Positions 54,372 to 62,642 of a DNA stretch of 64,000 nucleotides are shown one piece after another. The notes beneath the pieces are model-generated. The model was not told the DNA's origin. It saw only the letters and a program-made list of their open reading frames with translations, and did not search any database. This DNA is from Ktedonobacter racemifer DSM 44963. GTDB taxonomy: Bacteria; Chloroflexota; Ktedonobacteria; Ktedonobacterales; Ktedonobacteraceae. The translations under genes and the position numbers were made by a program. Position 1 is the stretch's first letter, and every line of letters starts with the position of its first letter. The stretch lies in the NCBI RefSeq assembly GCF_000178855.1, contig NZ_ADVG01000003.1:1736001-1800000 (forward strand), in the 5' to 3' direction.

Positions 54372-54995
54372 ATGGATCTCATTCTCATTCGCCATGGAGA
54401 ATGTGGCACCAATTCAACTGATGACAGCCTCACACCTGTGGGGGAATGGCAGGCACTGCAAATTGGGCGACGACTAGCGGATGTGCCAATCACAGCGCTT
54501 TTGAGTAGTCCACTGCTGCGGGCATTAGGGACCGCAAGCATTATCGCACACCAGATCGGAAATTGTCCGGTCGAGGTATGGACAGAGCTTCGTGAAGGGC
54601 TTGATAGTTCATACAGAGGCTATGGGAGCCAGGAACTGCTCCGACGCTTTCCACTTGCAGTTCTGCCTTCCACTATTGAACCGGACGGTTGGAATCATGG
54701 AGGTGATACGCAAGAAAGCATGTTTGAGCGTTGTCGACAGATCCTCAACACATTGCTTGAACGTTTCAGGTCCGATGATACCATCGTTGCCGTGACTCAT
54801 GGAGGAATGCTCACGTATCTCTTTCATGTTCTGCTCCAGATCTCGCCACGCACCCCAAGCTGGTTTGAAATCGACTATGGTGCGATTAACCGAGTTCGCT
54901 TCGTCCCCAAGGAACAACAGAAAGCATATCTCCCACTCTACCCTCGTATGGAGATAGAAGTCCTGAGCATCAATGACATTTCACATCTCTGTTAA
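54372..54995 (+). CDS. histidine phosphatase (phosphoglycerate-mutase-like)
   Basis: A 207-residue histidine-phosphatase-superfamily enzyme. LILIRHGECGTN has the phospho-accepting His, LSSPLLRALGTASIIA the second Arg, and VAVTHGGMLTYL the second His. It dephosphorylates an unknown small molecule or protein. ATG 54372 follows AAAAGGAG by 9 bases. It lies between the ISL3 transposase and an inverted ISL3-type end at 55107, so it may be a passenger gene of that element. Confidence 0.88.
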   Translation: MDLILIRHGECGTNSTDDSLTPVGEWQALQIGRRLADVPITALLSSPLLRALGTASIIAHQIGNCPVEVWTELREGLDSSYRGYGSQELLRRFPLAVLPSTIEPDGWNHGGDTQESMFERCRQILNTLLERFRSDDTIVAVTHGGMLTYLFHVLLQISPRTPSWFEIDYGAINRVRFVPKEQQKAYLPLYPRMEIEVLSINDISHLC

Positions 54996-55106
54996 GTGAC
55001 CCCAGAAAAGGAGTAGCGCTCAATCAATGCCTACTCCTTTTTTCTTAAAAGGTCGGAGGAAAACAGATCTTTAGCACATCCATACTCTCTTTTTGATGAT
55101 CCTGCT

Positions 55107-55262
55107 CTCAGCAAGCAAGCACTATGCCCCAAATCTGGTCAAGAGGCATAAATCTGCCGTGAAACATGGAGCACCAAATTCGTTCACGAGCTCGCTATTT
55201 TCTTCCGGTTTTACTGTATTTGCGGCGGATTTATGCGTCAATGCGGCACAGATATGCGTCGG
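55107..55262. repeat. inverted, decayed ISL3-type end
   Basis: CAAGCACTATGCCCCAAATC at 55114 and the following bases are the reverse complement of the segment near 52474-52510, and GGATTTATGCGTCA near 55227 matches an iteron. It may be the right end of the ISL3 element whose left end is at 52359. Confidence 0.55.
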
Positions 55263-55265
55263 AGG

Positions 55266-55340
55266 TGGTAAATGCCCTGAAATGTGAGCAGGTTTGGCCC
55301 TCAAAGGTGAGCACTTGACCTGAAATATGAGCACTGGTAG
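55266..55340. repeat. IS21-type multiple-repeat end, copy A
   Basis: Three related blocks ending in TGAGCA follow each other (AATGTGAGCA, AAGGTGAGCA, AATATGAGCA), separated by GCCCTCA-like spacers. Copy B at 56918-56989 is its exact reverse complement over 72 bases. Confidence 0.65.
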
Positions 55341-55910
55341 TACCTCATCCGGGCAATGCGGCTCCTGACCTTGCATATTCCATCGACATCTTGTAAATTA
55401 GGGGGCAATTGCGGTGCGCGGACATTGCAGCCGGCCTCATGAAAGCGATACTCCTTGTCAACGACCAGTGACATCTCGACAAGTGGCATCCAAAAGAGTT
55501 GGACCTCGCGCCAGAAACAAGGGCACCCAGGAGAGCCAGTGCCAAGACCTGCAGGAGTATTTCGCTGATCTCGCAGTTTCCTCAGAAGGTGGCCACAACC
55601 GCTTTGGCAAATGTCGCAAAGAATAGCGCAGTAGAACAACCAGAGGGAGGACCAAACATGTGAATTTTGGAATTAAATGGGCGGATTCCGAAGAAATTGG
55701 ATAATTACATGGGCGAATGCTTAGAAAGCCAAAACCGGCCAGCAGAGCGGGGCTAGTTCTTTTTCGACAATGAATATATGTCCTAATACCCGTTTTACCG
55801 CCCACTTAATTATCCAATTTCCGCCCACGGAATAAATGATTTACACCAAACACGCTGGAAAATCAACCTACATCCACCATTACCGATGAATATATGTTAC
55901 GGAGGTAATC
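55341..55910. other. 570-base region with an inverted repeat, no gene
   Basis: AAATTGGATAATTACATGGG at 55694 is inverted at 55799-55820 with two mismatches, and GGGCGG blocks flank both, so a small element of about 190 bp with repeated ends lies at 55655-55845. Other short frames are not protein-like. Confidence 0.45.
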
Positions 55911-56492
55911 ATGCGAAACATCGTAGTATCCGAGTTTGTGTCGTTGGACAATGTTATGCAAGCGCCTGGTGGCGCAGATGAAGATACCGAGGGCGGCTTC
56001 ACCCACGGCGGGTGGACAGGGCCGTTCTGGCACGATGACATTGGTGCGCACTTCTTTGAGGCCATGAGCCAAAGTGACGCGCTGCTTCTGGGGCGCAAAA
56101 CATGGCAGATCCACGGCGGGGCATTTGAACCAATGCCAGCCGGTGACCCTTTTGGCGATCTCATGAACAGCATGCCGAAGTACGTTGTTTCCACCACACT
56201 GACAACGGCCTCGGCCTGGCGCAACTCCACCTTGATTAGCAGCAATGTTGTCGAAGAAGTACGCAGCTTGAAAGCACAGCCCGGCAAAAACATCGTCATC
56301 GATGGCAGCAGCGTGCTGGTTCATACCCTGGCCGAGCACGATCTGATTGACGAATATAGCTTACATGTTTACCCAGTTGTGCTCGGCAGTGGCAAGAAGC
56401 TTTTTCCAGAGGGGCTGCGCGTTCATCTGCGCCTGATCGAATCCAGGCCACTGCCATCAGGTGTTGTGCTTATGCGCTACGCGCGTGCATGA
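55911..56492 (+). CDS. dihydrofolate-reductase-fold (RibD C-terminal) protein
   Basis: A 193-residue protein of the DHFR/RibD-C family common in actinobacteria and chloroflexi: VVSEFVSLDNVMQAPGG, DALLLGRKTWQ, YVVSTTL, and LHVYPVVLGSGKKLFPEG. It probably reduces an unknown substrate with NADPH and is not the housekeeping DHFR. TACGGAGGTAATC precedes the ATG. It is enclosed between IS21-type end copies A and B. Confidence 0.88.
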   Translation: MRNIVVSEFVSLDNVMQAPGGADEDTEGGFTHGGWTGPFWHDDIGAHFFEAMSQSDALLLGRKTWQIHGGAFEPMPAGDPFGDLMNSMPKYVVSTTLTTASAWRNSTLISSNVVEEVRSLKAQPGKNIVIDGSSVLVHTLAEHDLIDEYSLHVYPVVLGSGKKLFPEGLRVHLRLIESRPLPSGVVLMRYARA

Positions 56493-56783
56493 TGGGCCGC
56501 CGGCTACGCAATGGGAAAAGGATGAAGCTGAGCGGTGAAAGCACTCCAGTTCCCAGCAAACTGGATCGAGAACTGATCTTATCGGTCCTGTTTTGATCAA
56601 CATGTCGGTGGTATCGGCAGAGTTGACTCTTGTATCGTCTCAAACACTCTGCCGAGAATGGAACTGTGCCGCAGTTCTCTCCTTTGCGGCAACGAGGCCC
56701 GTTCCTTAATGCAGAGCCTAGAGAGCAAACCGAGCCATATGATGCCAACTCGGTTTGCTGGGAACAGGCCCAGAAATATCTTT
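56493..56783. other. region after the DHFR-like gene, no gene seen
   Basis: Nothing protein-like is visible. The stretch leads into the long hairpin at 56784. Confidence 0.4.
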
Positions 56784-56857
56784 GGCCGCTTCTCGTATGA
56801 ATGGACCGGATTCCATCGCTAACGATGGAATCCGGTCCATTCATACGAGAAGCGGCC
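56784..56857. repeat. perfect hairpin with 35-bp arms and 4-base loop
   Basis: GGCCGCTTCTCGTATGAATG at 56784 begins an arm that is exactly inverted at 56823-56857, with CTAA as the loop. It is unrelated in sequence to the other 35-bp-arm hairpin at 26049. Confidence 0.8.
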
Positions 56858-56917
56858 ATTTACAACTCTTAGGAGAAAGAGGCCAGATGTGGAGCGGTTT
56901 TCTCAGGCGACTCCACG

Positions 56918-56989
56918 CCAGTGCTCATATTTCAGGTCAAGTGCTCACCTTTGAGGGCCAAACCTGCTCACATTTCAGGGCATTTACCA
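56918..56989. repeat. IS21-type multiple-repeat end, copy B
   Basis: Exact reverse complement of copy A. It begins CCAGTGCTCATATTTCAGG and ends CAGGGCATTTACCA. Only 92 bases separate it from copy C. Confidence 0.65.
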
Positions 56990-57081
56990 GGTTTTGCGCG
57001 AGACGCACTCTGCACTGACCTCCCGAATTTACAAAAACGGTGCGCAACAATCCGCCTCTGGAGCGGCCTTTCAATTGCTCA

Positions 57082-57156
57082 TGGTAAATGCCCTACGAAG
57101 TGAGCGAATCTGGCCCTCAAACATGAGCATTTGCCCTCAATCTTGAGCACTGGTAG
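57082..57156. repeat. IS21-type multiple-repeat end, copy C
   Basis: TGGTAAATGCCCTACGAAG to TCTTGAGCACTGGTAG has the same three-block layout as copy A with several differences. It pairs with copy D at 58731. Confidence 0.65.
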
Positions 57157-57387
57157 AAATGTTCGTGGGCAAAGTGCTCCACAAGAGGTTTCTTCCATCT
57201 GTATTTTGTAAATTGGAATGCATTGGGAAGTGCAGAACGGCTGCACATTGAGTGAGAAACGACATGTGCTGCGCAGCTTCAAGAGAGAGGGAATCTCTTA
57301 CCGAAAAACAGACCCTGTCTGAGAATAGTACTCTAGATCCAGAAGGAATTGAGCACTAGGCGCGACCGATAAAGAAAGGATTGTACA

Positions 57388-57858
57388 GTGATCATGGAGA
57401 AAACCAATTCTGATGGCCGCTCAATTGAGAAAGAACTCTTCATCAAAGCCACCCCACAACGCGTCTTCCAGGCCTTGACCGAGCAAGCCGAGCTGGAACG
57501 CTGGTTTCTTGTGAAAGCCGAACTCGATTTACGGCCTGGGGGTGCGATCAGCTTTGAGTGGGATCGTGCGAGGGGAGTGTACAACTTTGGCAAGATCCTC
57601 GTCCTCGACCCGCCTCATCGCCTCAGCTATACCTGGGAAGCCATGGAGCCGAGTCCCACTCCGGTAACCTTTGAATTGACCGCAGAAAACGATGGCACCC
57701 GTCTCCATCTCATCCATTCGGGCATCGGCGAAGGCAAGGAGTGGGATCACTATTACACTCTCAGAAACAACGGCTGGAACATTCATCTCGAACATCTGGT
57801 TGCCTGGCTCGAAACCGGTACCTGCCCTTCCCCCGGGCCCATCGAGCGTCCCTCATAG
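57388..57858 (+). CDS. SRPBCC (AHSA1-like) domain protein
   Basis: A 156-residue START-like ligand-binding protein: KELFIKATPQRVFQALTEQAELERWF, LRPGGAISFEW, GKILVLDPPHRLSYTW, THLIHSGIGEG region and GWNIHLEHLVAWLETG. Such proteins bind hydrophobic ligands or act as cyclases or co-chaperone-like factors; the role here is unknown. The GTG at 57388 has AAAGGA 7 bases upstream, and ATG 57394 is an alternative. Confidence 0.87.
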   Translation: MIMEKTNSDGRSIEKELFIKATPQRVFQALTEQAELERWFLVKAELDLRPGGAISFEWDRARGVYNFGKILVLDPPHRLSYTWEAMEPSPTPVTFELTAENDGTRLHLIHSGIGEGKEWDHYYTLRNNGWNIHLEHLVAWLETGTCPSPGPIERPS

Positions 57859-58083
57859 TGTAATATTGGTTAACGTTCACGTTTTGTCACGCGCGTTCTC
57901 AAGCTAGCTCACGTTATGCCATACTCTGGCATAGACAAGCACGAAACGTGAGGACCATTACCCGTTCCTTGAGGCTCGGGTCTATGCCATACTCTCTCAT
58001 AGCTGAGACCGCTTCTCCGCTACACACATGGACATGGTAAAAGAAACGCTGATAGTCAAAAAAGAATTCATTTGGAGGAAAAA
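57859..58083. other. intergenic with repeated short hairpins
   Basis: TATGCCA-TACTC-TGGCATA (57915-57933) is partly repeated near 57984 (CTATGCCATACTC). They may terminate the SRPBCC transcript. Confidence 0.35.
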
Positions 58084-58479
58084 ATGATGAAAATGCAAGA
58101 CTCGACAGCCATTACCATAGCACGCGCCCATATAAACGCTTGGAGTCATCATGATTGGGAGAAGACAAGAGAGCTACTCGCACCAAATGTACACGCTGTG
58201 GTAACAACTACGCAGCCCATGAAGGCTACCGCAGAATTGACAGGCATCGACGCTTACATGGAGCCCAAGATCAAAGCCGCGCAGCTTATCGAGGCCGGAA
58301 GTGTTCATGAGATCTCGGCAATTGGCGATGAAAGTAACGCACTCATTCTGGTAACTATGAGGATCGGTCTGGATCCAGGTGGGACGATGGTGACCTTAGC
58401 GAGAGCAATTCTCTACTTGCTAGATGAGAACAAGAAAATCAAAGAAGAACGGGATGAATACTTCATTCTTTCACAATAG
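58084..58479 (+). CDS. SnoaL-like / NTF2-fold protein
   Basis: A 131-residue NTF2-like protein: AHINAWSHHDWEKTRELLAPNVH, TGIDAYMEPKIKAA, ISAIGDESNALILVTM and a C-terminal KIKEERDEYFI. The fold hosts small-molecule isomerases and binding proteins; the substrate is unknown. TTTGGAGGAAAA precedes ATG 58084. It lies with the SRPBCC gene between IS21-type end copies C and D. Confidence 0.8.
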   Translation: MMKMQDSTAITIARAHINAWSHHDWEKTRELLAPNVHAVVTTTQPMKATAELTGIDAYMEPKIKAAQLIEAGSVHEISAIGDESNALILVTMRIGLDPGGTMVTLARAILYLLDENKKIKEERDEYFILSQ

Positions 58480-58980
58480 CGCGAATTGGGACGAACAGGA
58501 TTTTCTGCTTCAAGAACCACGCAGATGAATGACCCGTCCCTCAAAGATGGTGGAATGTCTCTGCGCATCGTTCATTCCCTTTCTCGTTTGTTACTCGCCA
58601 ACCACGTCCCAGTCTGTTTTTCCTGTGGCCGACCAACGTTTCTCTGTCAGAGGGTCTGCTGCCCGGCGCTCGGGTGTGTGCTTTGAACCGGAGGACGCCA
58701 GAGCGAAGGGAGAGCGCAGGAAATTTTGTCCCAGTGTTCAAGATTGAGGGCAATGTTTCACGTTTGAGGGCCAGACCTGCTCACTTCGTGGGGCATTTAC
58801 CAGGAGGACAGGAGGAGAGAGAAAAGCGCGAAGTATGTTTGCATGACAGGAGATGGAAGATGCTTGAGCGAGACCAACGAGGACAACTATACCTCTTGTG
58901 GCCGAGTCTGTGGTATCCTTTGTTAACAAGAGTTGAAATGGGTATCTTGTGCTCGTTCTTTACGAAGGGGGAAAGGATAT
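58480..58980. other. 500-base region holding IS21-type end copy D, no gene
   Basis: Copy D is at 58731-58802. Beyond it GGAGGACAGGAGG looks like a strong ribosome-binding site, but no long frame follows. Confidence 0.45.
58731..58802. repeat. IS21-type multiple-repeat end, copy D
   Basis: CCAGTGTTCAAGATTGAGGG to GGGGCATTTACCA, an inverted and diverged partner of copy C. Confidence 0.6.
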
Positions 58981-59241
58981 ATGAGGCCACTCCAAGATCT
59001 CTTTTCTGTTTTTCCTCTCATCGAATCGGAAAGACTCATTTTACGGCAAGTCATGTCCGAGGATGCAGCGGATTTCCTTGCCTGCCAGTCCGACCCAGAT
59101 GTCTTCAGATACTCTGGCCGTTCTGAGCTGACCTCTCTGGAAGCTACAAGAGACTATCTGAACATCCTGTTGAAACGGCACCAGGAGCAGACTTTACTCT
59201 CATGGGGTCCCGACATTTTTACCCCCCGTTTTCCCCGCTAA
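58981..59241 (+). pseudogene. GNAT acetyltransferase gene cut by a Tn3-family end
   Basis: The first 74 residues are the start of a RimJ/RimL-type GNAT protein: VFPLIESERLILRQVMSED, FLACQSDPDVFRYSG, and LLSWG. From 59204 on the frame is read from a Tn3-type terminal repeat, so the acetyl-CoA-binding part is missing. GGGGGAAAGGAT precedes ATG 58981. Confidence 0.75.
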
Positions 59242-59242
59242 G
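59204..59242. repeat. Tn3-family terminal inverted repeat
   Basis: 39 bases starting GGGGTCCCGACATT and ending CCCCGCTAAG have the GGGG...TAAG pattern and length of Tn3-family ends. A partial inner copy ending CCCCGCTAAG lies at about 59267-59283. Confidence 0.7.
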
Positions 59243-59379
59243 GATTCGTCGAGACGCTTCTGCTTGGTTTTCTCCCCGCTAAGCCTGAGGTGGGCTTCCT
59301 TTCCCATCTCAGGCGGTTTTATTGACGCGCAAGCAGGCAGTATGCTACAACCAAGACAAAACTGGAGAGAACGCCCATC

Positions 59380-59550
59380 GTGCCTAGTTATGACAAGATC
59401 CCGACGTACCTCAACCCAGAGCAACGTCACGCGCTGACACAGATCCCTTCTGACCTCTCTGATCGAGACATTGCACGTCACTACACCTTTACGGAGAAAG
59501 AGCGTGAACTGATCAATCGTCGAAGACGAGCTTTATCGTTTGACGCATAA
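59380..59550 (+). pseudogene. tnpA: Tn3-family TnpA, N-terminal stub
   Basis: PSYDKIPTYLNPEQRHALTQ and LSDRDIARHYTFTEKERELINRR match the beginning of Tn3-family transposases (DUF4158 region). The start is GTG 59380 with CTGGAGAG upstream. After 54 residues a 67-bp ISL3-type mini-element interrupts it and nothing of the remaining 900 or so residues follows. Confidence 0.7.
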
Positions 59551-59607
59551 CCTCGCCAAAACGGGAGGATATGCGTCAGAGAAAGAAAATGGCGAGGTTA
59601 TGAGTCA
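59541..59607. mobile_element. 67-bp mini-MITE with ISL3-type ends
   Basis: TGACGCATAACCTCGCCA is inverted at 59590-59607 (TGGCGAGGTTATGAGTCA), with TATGCGTCAGAG inside. It is a sister of the element at 16856. Confidence 0.7.
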
Positions 59608-59797
59608 AATTTCACTGCAACCGGTTGTGAAGCGCCTCAGGAAAGGCCGGGAGAACGAAGCATCGGATCACCATTTAGAGAGACGATATAATACTTATAC
59701 ATTCTCTAATCTGGATAGAGCAAAGACAAAAGGTTATTGCCCTTTGTTGACAGCGACACATAGCGAGTGCGAACAGGCAAGGCTATCGATACTGAAA

Positions 59798-61162
59798 TCA
59801 ATTGTCCAACGGTCTGTGTACACTGTCGTGCTTCTTTTTGTTTTGTTTTCTAAATGTTCTGTAAGCTCCTAGAAACGATCCGAACACTCCAAGGAGTAAA
59901 AGGGCACCAAAAAAAAGTAAACTACTACTGTTGAGAGACATGAGGCCAGCCCCTGTTATGAAGATCGCATAGAATGCTACTAAGGCTATATAGCCTATAA
60001 ACATAACCCAAAACGTAACTTTCGCTAGTCGTCTGGCTTCGGGTTCAGCGTTTTCAGCCATTTTCGAAAGAGGCGCCGCATTGGCTGGCTGGGCCAGCTG
60101 GCTCACGAGGATTGCCTTTGAAGAATCGACCTCAATACTCTGCCGTTTCTCCTCTTCCACTTTCTCTTTCTGGTGTCGTCGCTCTTCCTCGACGCGTCGC
60201 CGCTGTTCCTTTTCCTTTGCCTTACGAACCCGCTCTTCCTCAATTCCGCGAGCTTGCTCTTCAACTTGACGCCGTTTTTCTTTTTCAGTTTGGCGGCGTT
60301 GCTCTTCCTCAGCGCGTACGTTCGGAAACAAGGGAACATCAGCCACATCGCCTTCACTTTGATCAGGAGAGTACAAGCCAGGCCGAGGAGCATTTTTCTC
60401 TGGTAGTGCTACCAGTCGATCCTCTGACAGTTCTTTGAGATCACGAAGTGACATCGGATGTGATCGATGGAGGTCCCCATTCTTGAGAACGTCAAGCAGA
60501 GCATGAGAGAACATCGTAGAACTTTCGTCGGGCAGGAGGAGTGAAGGAGATTTCTGATCAGAAGAACAAAGGAGGACTGTCCCCCTCCCAGGAAAGCCGC
60601 TGCTTTTGGCCTGGACTGCAAAAGCATCCAGTGTTTTCTCGATGGCCGTCTGATCAGGTCCTCCCATGAAAGAGCGAAATGCAGCAGCGGCAAAGCAACA
60701 GTCCAGCAGCAGATACCGTCGAGCCTGGCGAGCCTGTTCTCGCAACACTTCTGCTAGCGCATCAATGGACAAGCCTGTTGCTCTCAAGCTGCTCGCATTC
60801 GCGCGGTGAAGCATCAAGTAAAAATCATGAGATGTACCGGCAAACCCTCCGTGTCCCACGAAATAGATCAACACGTCGCGCACCTTCTGGTGTGTCGCAT
60901 TGAGTCTCTTTGACCGTTGTTGGAGAAAGGAGCCAAGCTGTTCTAGTTGGTCTGAGACACTAGAGGGAGAGTCAAAGAGATCCAGGAGGTTTGCTTCAGG
61001 CAAACCAAAGCCGCCTGGATCGAGCAGATAATTCCTGAACCCGTGCGCCGCATGCATGAAGGCTTCCGATGCCTGTAAGCTTGGGGAGTTCGGCCAAGCA
61101 CTGGTGCCAAGCACGATGGCAAGGGAGGTAGAAGCAGTAGGCGAAAGGGCGGCTGCATTCAT
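59798..61162 (-). CDS. caspase-family (C14) peptidase with coiled coil and membrane anchor
   Basis: A 454-residue protein. Residues 10-260 are a caspase-like peptidase with the catalytic His in LIYFVGHGGFAG (His 104) and Cys in RRYLLLDCCFAAA (Cys 156, preceded by Asp 154). Residues 284-342 are an unbroken charged coiled coil (EEEQRRQTEKEKRRQVEEQA...). Two membrane helices follow (383-408 and 413-436). It would be tethered to the membrane with the protease in the cytoplasm. Its ATG overlaps the stop of the EACC1 gene by 4 bases (ATGA), so they form one module, probably for abortive-infection-like cell death. Confidence 0.85.
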   Translation of the reverse strand: MNAAALSPTASTSLAIVLGTSAWPNSPSLQASEAFMHAAHGFRNYLLDPGGFGLPEANLLDLFDSPSSVSDQLEQLGSFLQQRSKRLNATHQKVRDVLIYFVGHGGFAGTSHDFYLMLHRANASSLRATGLSIDALAEVLREQARQARRYLLLDCCFAAAAFRSFMGGPDQTAIEKTLDAFAVQAKSSGFPGRGTVLLCSSDQKSPSLLLPDESSTMFSHALLDVLKNGDLHRSHPMSLRDLKELSEDRLVALPEKNAPRPGLYSPDQSEGDVADVPLFPNVRAEEEQRRQTEKEKRRQVEEQARGIEEERVRKAKEKEQRRRVEEERRHQKEKVEEEKRQSIEVDSSKAILVSQLAQPANAAPLSKMAENAEPEARRLAKVTFWVMFIGYIALVAFYAIFITGAGLMSLNSSSLLFFGALLLLGVFGSFLGAYRTFRKQNKKKHDSVHRPLDN

Positions 61163-61521
61163 AGACCTGGCTCCTTGTGTTCAGCATGTTGCATCAGAAA
61201 CTGCTCAAGCAAGCGCGCCGCATCTTTGTTCGTCAGATTCTCTGCCACTATCTTTTTTTCTCCGGTTGCAATGGTAAGTGTTGCGCTGTGTCGTTTTTGC
61301 AGCCAGTTGCCGATGGCCTGAACCGCTGCGACAACAGCAGGCGCGCCCATAATCAGCACCAGGGACGCTCCCAGATCTTGAGCTAGCGGATTCTCTCGTT
61401 GTCGTTGGACATGAAGCTCAGGAGTCGCATCTAAGAGGGCCTCTCGTAATTCTTCTGCATACTGGTTCGCCTCGGCTGCCGAGATCCCCTCAAAAGAGAG
61501 GAGGTAGGTTTGTTTGCTCAT
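61159..61521 (-). CDS. effector-associated constant component 1 (EACC1) protein
   Basis: A 120-residue protein matching the EACC1 family found beside proteases and other effectors in predicted bacterial conflict systems: MSKQTYLLSFEGISAAEANQ, LREALLDATPEL, a hydrophobic helix LGASLVLIMGAPAVVAAVQAIGNWL (about 50-74), then KRHSATLTIATGEK and ENLTNKDAARLLEQFL. It is thought to link sensor and effector. GAAAGGCGGGAAACACA precedes the ATG. It is the first gene of the two-gene unit with the caspase. Confidence 0.78.
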   Translation of the reverse strand: MSKQTYLLSFEGISAAEANQYAEELREALLDATPELHVQRQRENPLAQDLGASLVLIMGAPAVVAAVQAIGNWLQKRHSATLTIATGEKKIVAENLTNKDAARLLEQFLMQHAEHKEPGL

Positions 61522-61774
61522 TGTGTTTCCCGCCTTTCAAGAAAAGAGCATAACAAGCTCATGGATTCCCCCTTGAAGGGGTTTGTTCCCTTTGTCAGGA
61601 GCTTGGCAATGTCACTGCGGAAAGACCCCACAAACAGCAGTTGTGCTGGTGACATCCGCAATGAAGCATCGGATCAAAACAAATCAGTTGATCAGCCAGT
61701 TTCTATGAGTTCTTTGCCTTAACGCTCGTAATCCCTTGATCTGTAATGTTTGGTTGCCTCTGTTTCATTTTGTT

Positions 61775-61938
61775 GGGTATTGTCAACTTAAGCAAAATTG
61801 TAGAGCTTAAACAAGAGAAGCAGACCCAAAAGTGGGGATGATGCCCATTTTCTGACCGTTTTTTCTGGAGAATCCTAGCGAATGTGGCGTCAATGTGGTG
61901 AAAGCTCATCAACAAAAATTTTTAAGTTGACAATACCC
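61775..61938. mobile_element. 164-bp MITE
   Basis: GGGTATTGTCAACTTAA at 61775-61791 is exactly inverted at 61922-61938. The interior is AT-rich and non-coding. It interrupts the tnpB remnant at 61939. The 250 bases before it (61522-61774) hold the promoter side of the EACC1-caspase unit. Confidence 0.7.
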
Positions 61939-62221
61939 TCGAAGACGCGCTTGCGGCTGGCCTGGGTGCGCAGGATGCGGCCCGCCTACTCCATCTCGCA
62001 GCGCTCCTGGCGGTTGCCGTGACCAGAGCGGATGAGCAGGTGGCGCTCGACCTGCTTCCAGGCAGGACCGGCCCTCTCGCCAGCAAAGGCATCAGCTGGG
62101 GCCAGAGCGTGGTGATGATCTGGTTGATGGCGAGGCGGCTGGCATCGAGGAGCCGCAGGGCCTGAGCTTGCATGCCATCGGGCACGCGGATGGGGAACGA
62201 GAGCGTTTGCGTTTTGACCAC
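61939..62221 (-). pseudogene. tnpB: TnpB N-terminal remnant
   Basis: VKTQTLSFPIRVPDGMQAQA and LLDASRLAINQIITTLWPQL are a TnpB-type N-terminus; the frame then shifts (DAFAGERAGPAWKQVERHLL) and stops at the MITE. The RuvC domain is absent. Confidence 0.5.
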
Positions 62222-62315
62222 CTGCGTCCTCCTGGTTTCTGACCCCGCGAGACGATTCGCTGCTGGGCCATCGATGCGTTGACCTCGATACCTGAAGTAT
62301 ACGAAAAATCAACAT

Positions 62316-62642
62316 GTGTTGCAACTATCAGCAACCCTATTATCAGGCCGTTTACCGCCTGACGAGGTGGGCTTTCAGTCTGATCGGCTTCAGATCTGGT
62401 ACAACAACACGGCAGAAGCGTGGGCTGATCCTCAGCCTCACGCCCATCAGGAGAGCGATGAATGCTTTATCGTTCTACGAGGAAGCATTGTTGTCGAGGT
62501 AGAGGGAGAACGGTTCACCATAGGTCCTCGCGAGTTCTGCTGCTTTCCGAGAGGGGTGTATCACCAGGTTGTCTTAGTCCACCCTCCGGCAGAGACGCTG
62601 ATGCTTCGCGCACCATCAGTGAACGACAAAGTCTACCAATAG
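62316..62642 (+). CDS. cupin-domain protein
   Basis: About 105 residues with the cupin motif PHAHQESDECFIVLRG, the core VVEVEGERFTIGPREFCCFP and RGVYHQVVLVHPP for the third metal ligand. The beginning is unclear: GTG 62316 or TTG 62319 lack a good ribosome-binding site and sit right beside insertion-sequence debris, so the N-terminus may be truncated. Function unknown. Confidence 0.6.
   Translation: MLQLSATLLSGRLPPDEVGFQSDRLQIWYNNTAEAWADPQPHAHQESDECFIVLRGSIVVEVEGERFTIGPREFCCFPRGVYHQVVLVHPPAETLMLRAPSVNDKVYQ

Noticed and set aside
55266..58802. A single composite transposon from copy A to copy D
   Set aside because: The A-B pair is identical while C-D is diverged, so the four arrays did not arrive as one unit; no transposase lies between them.
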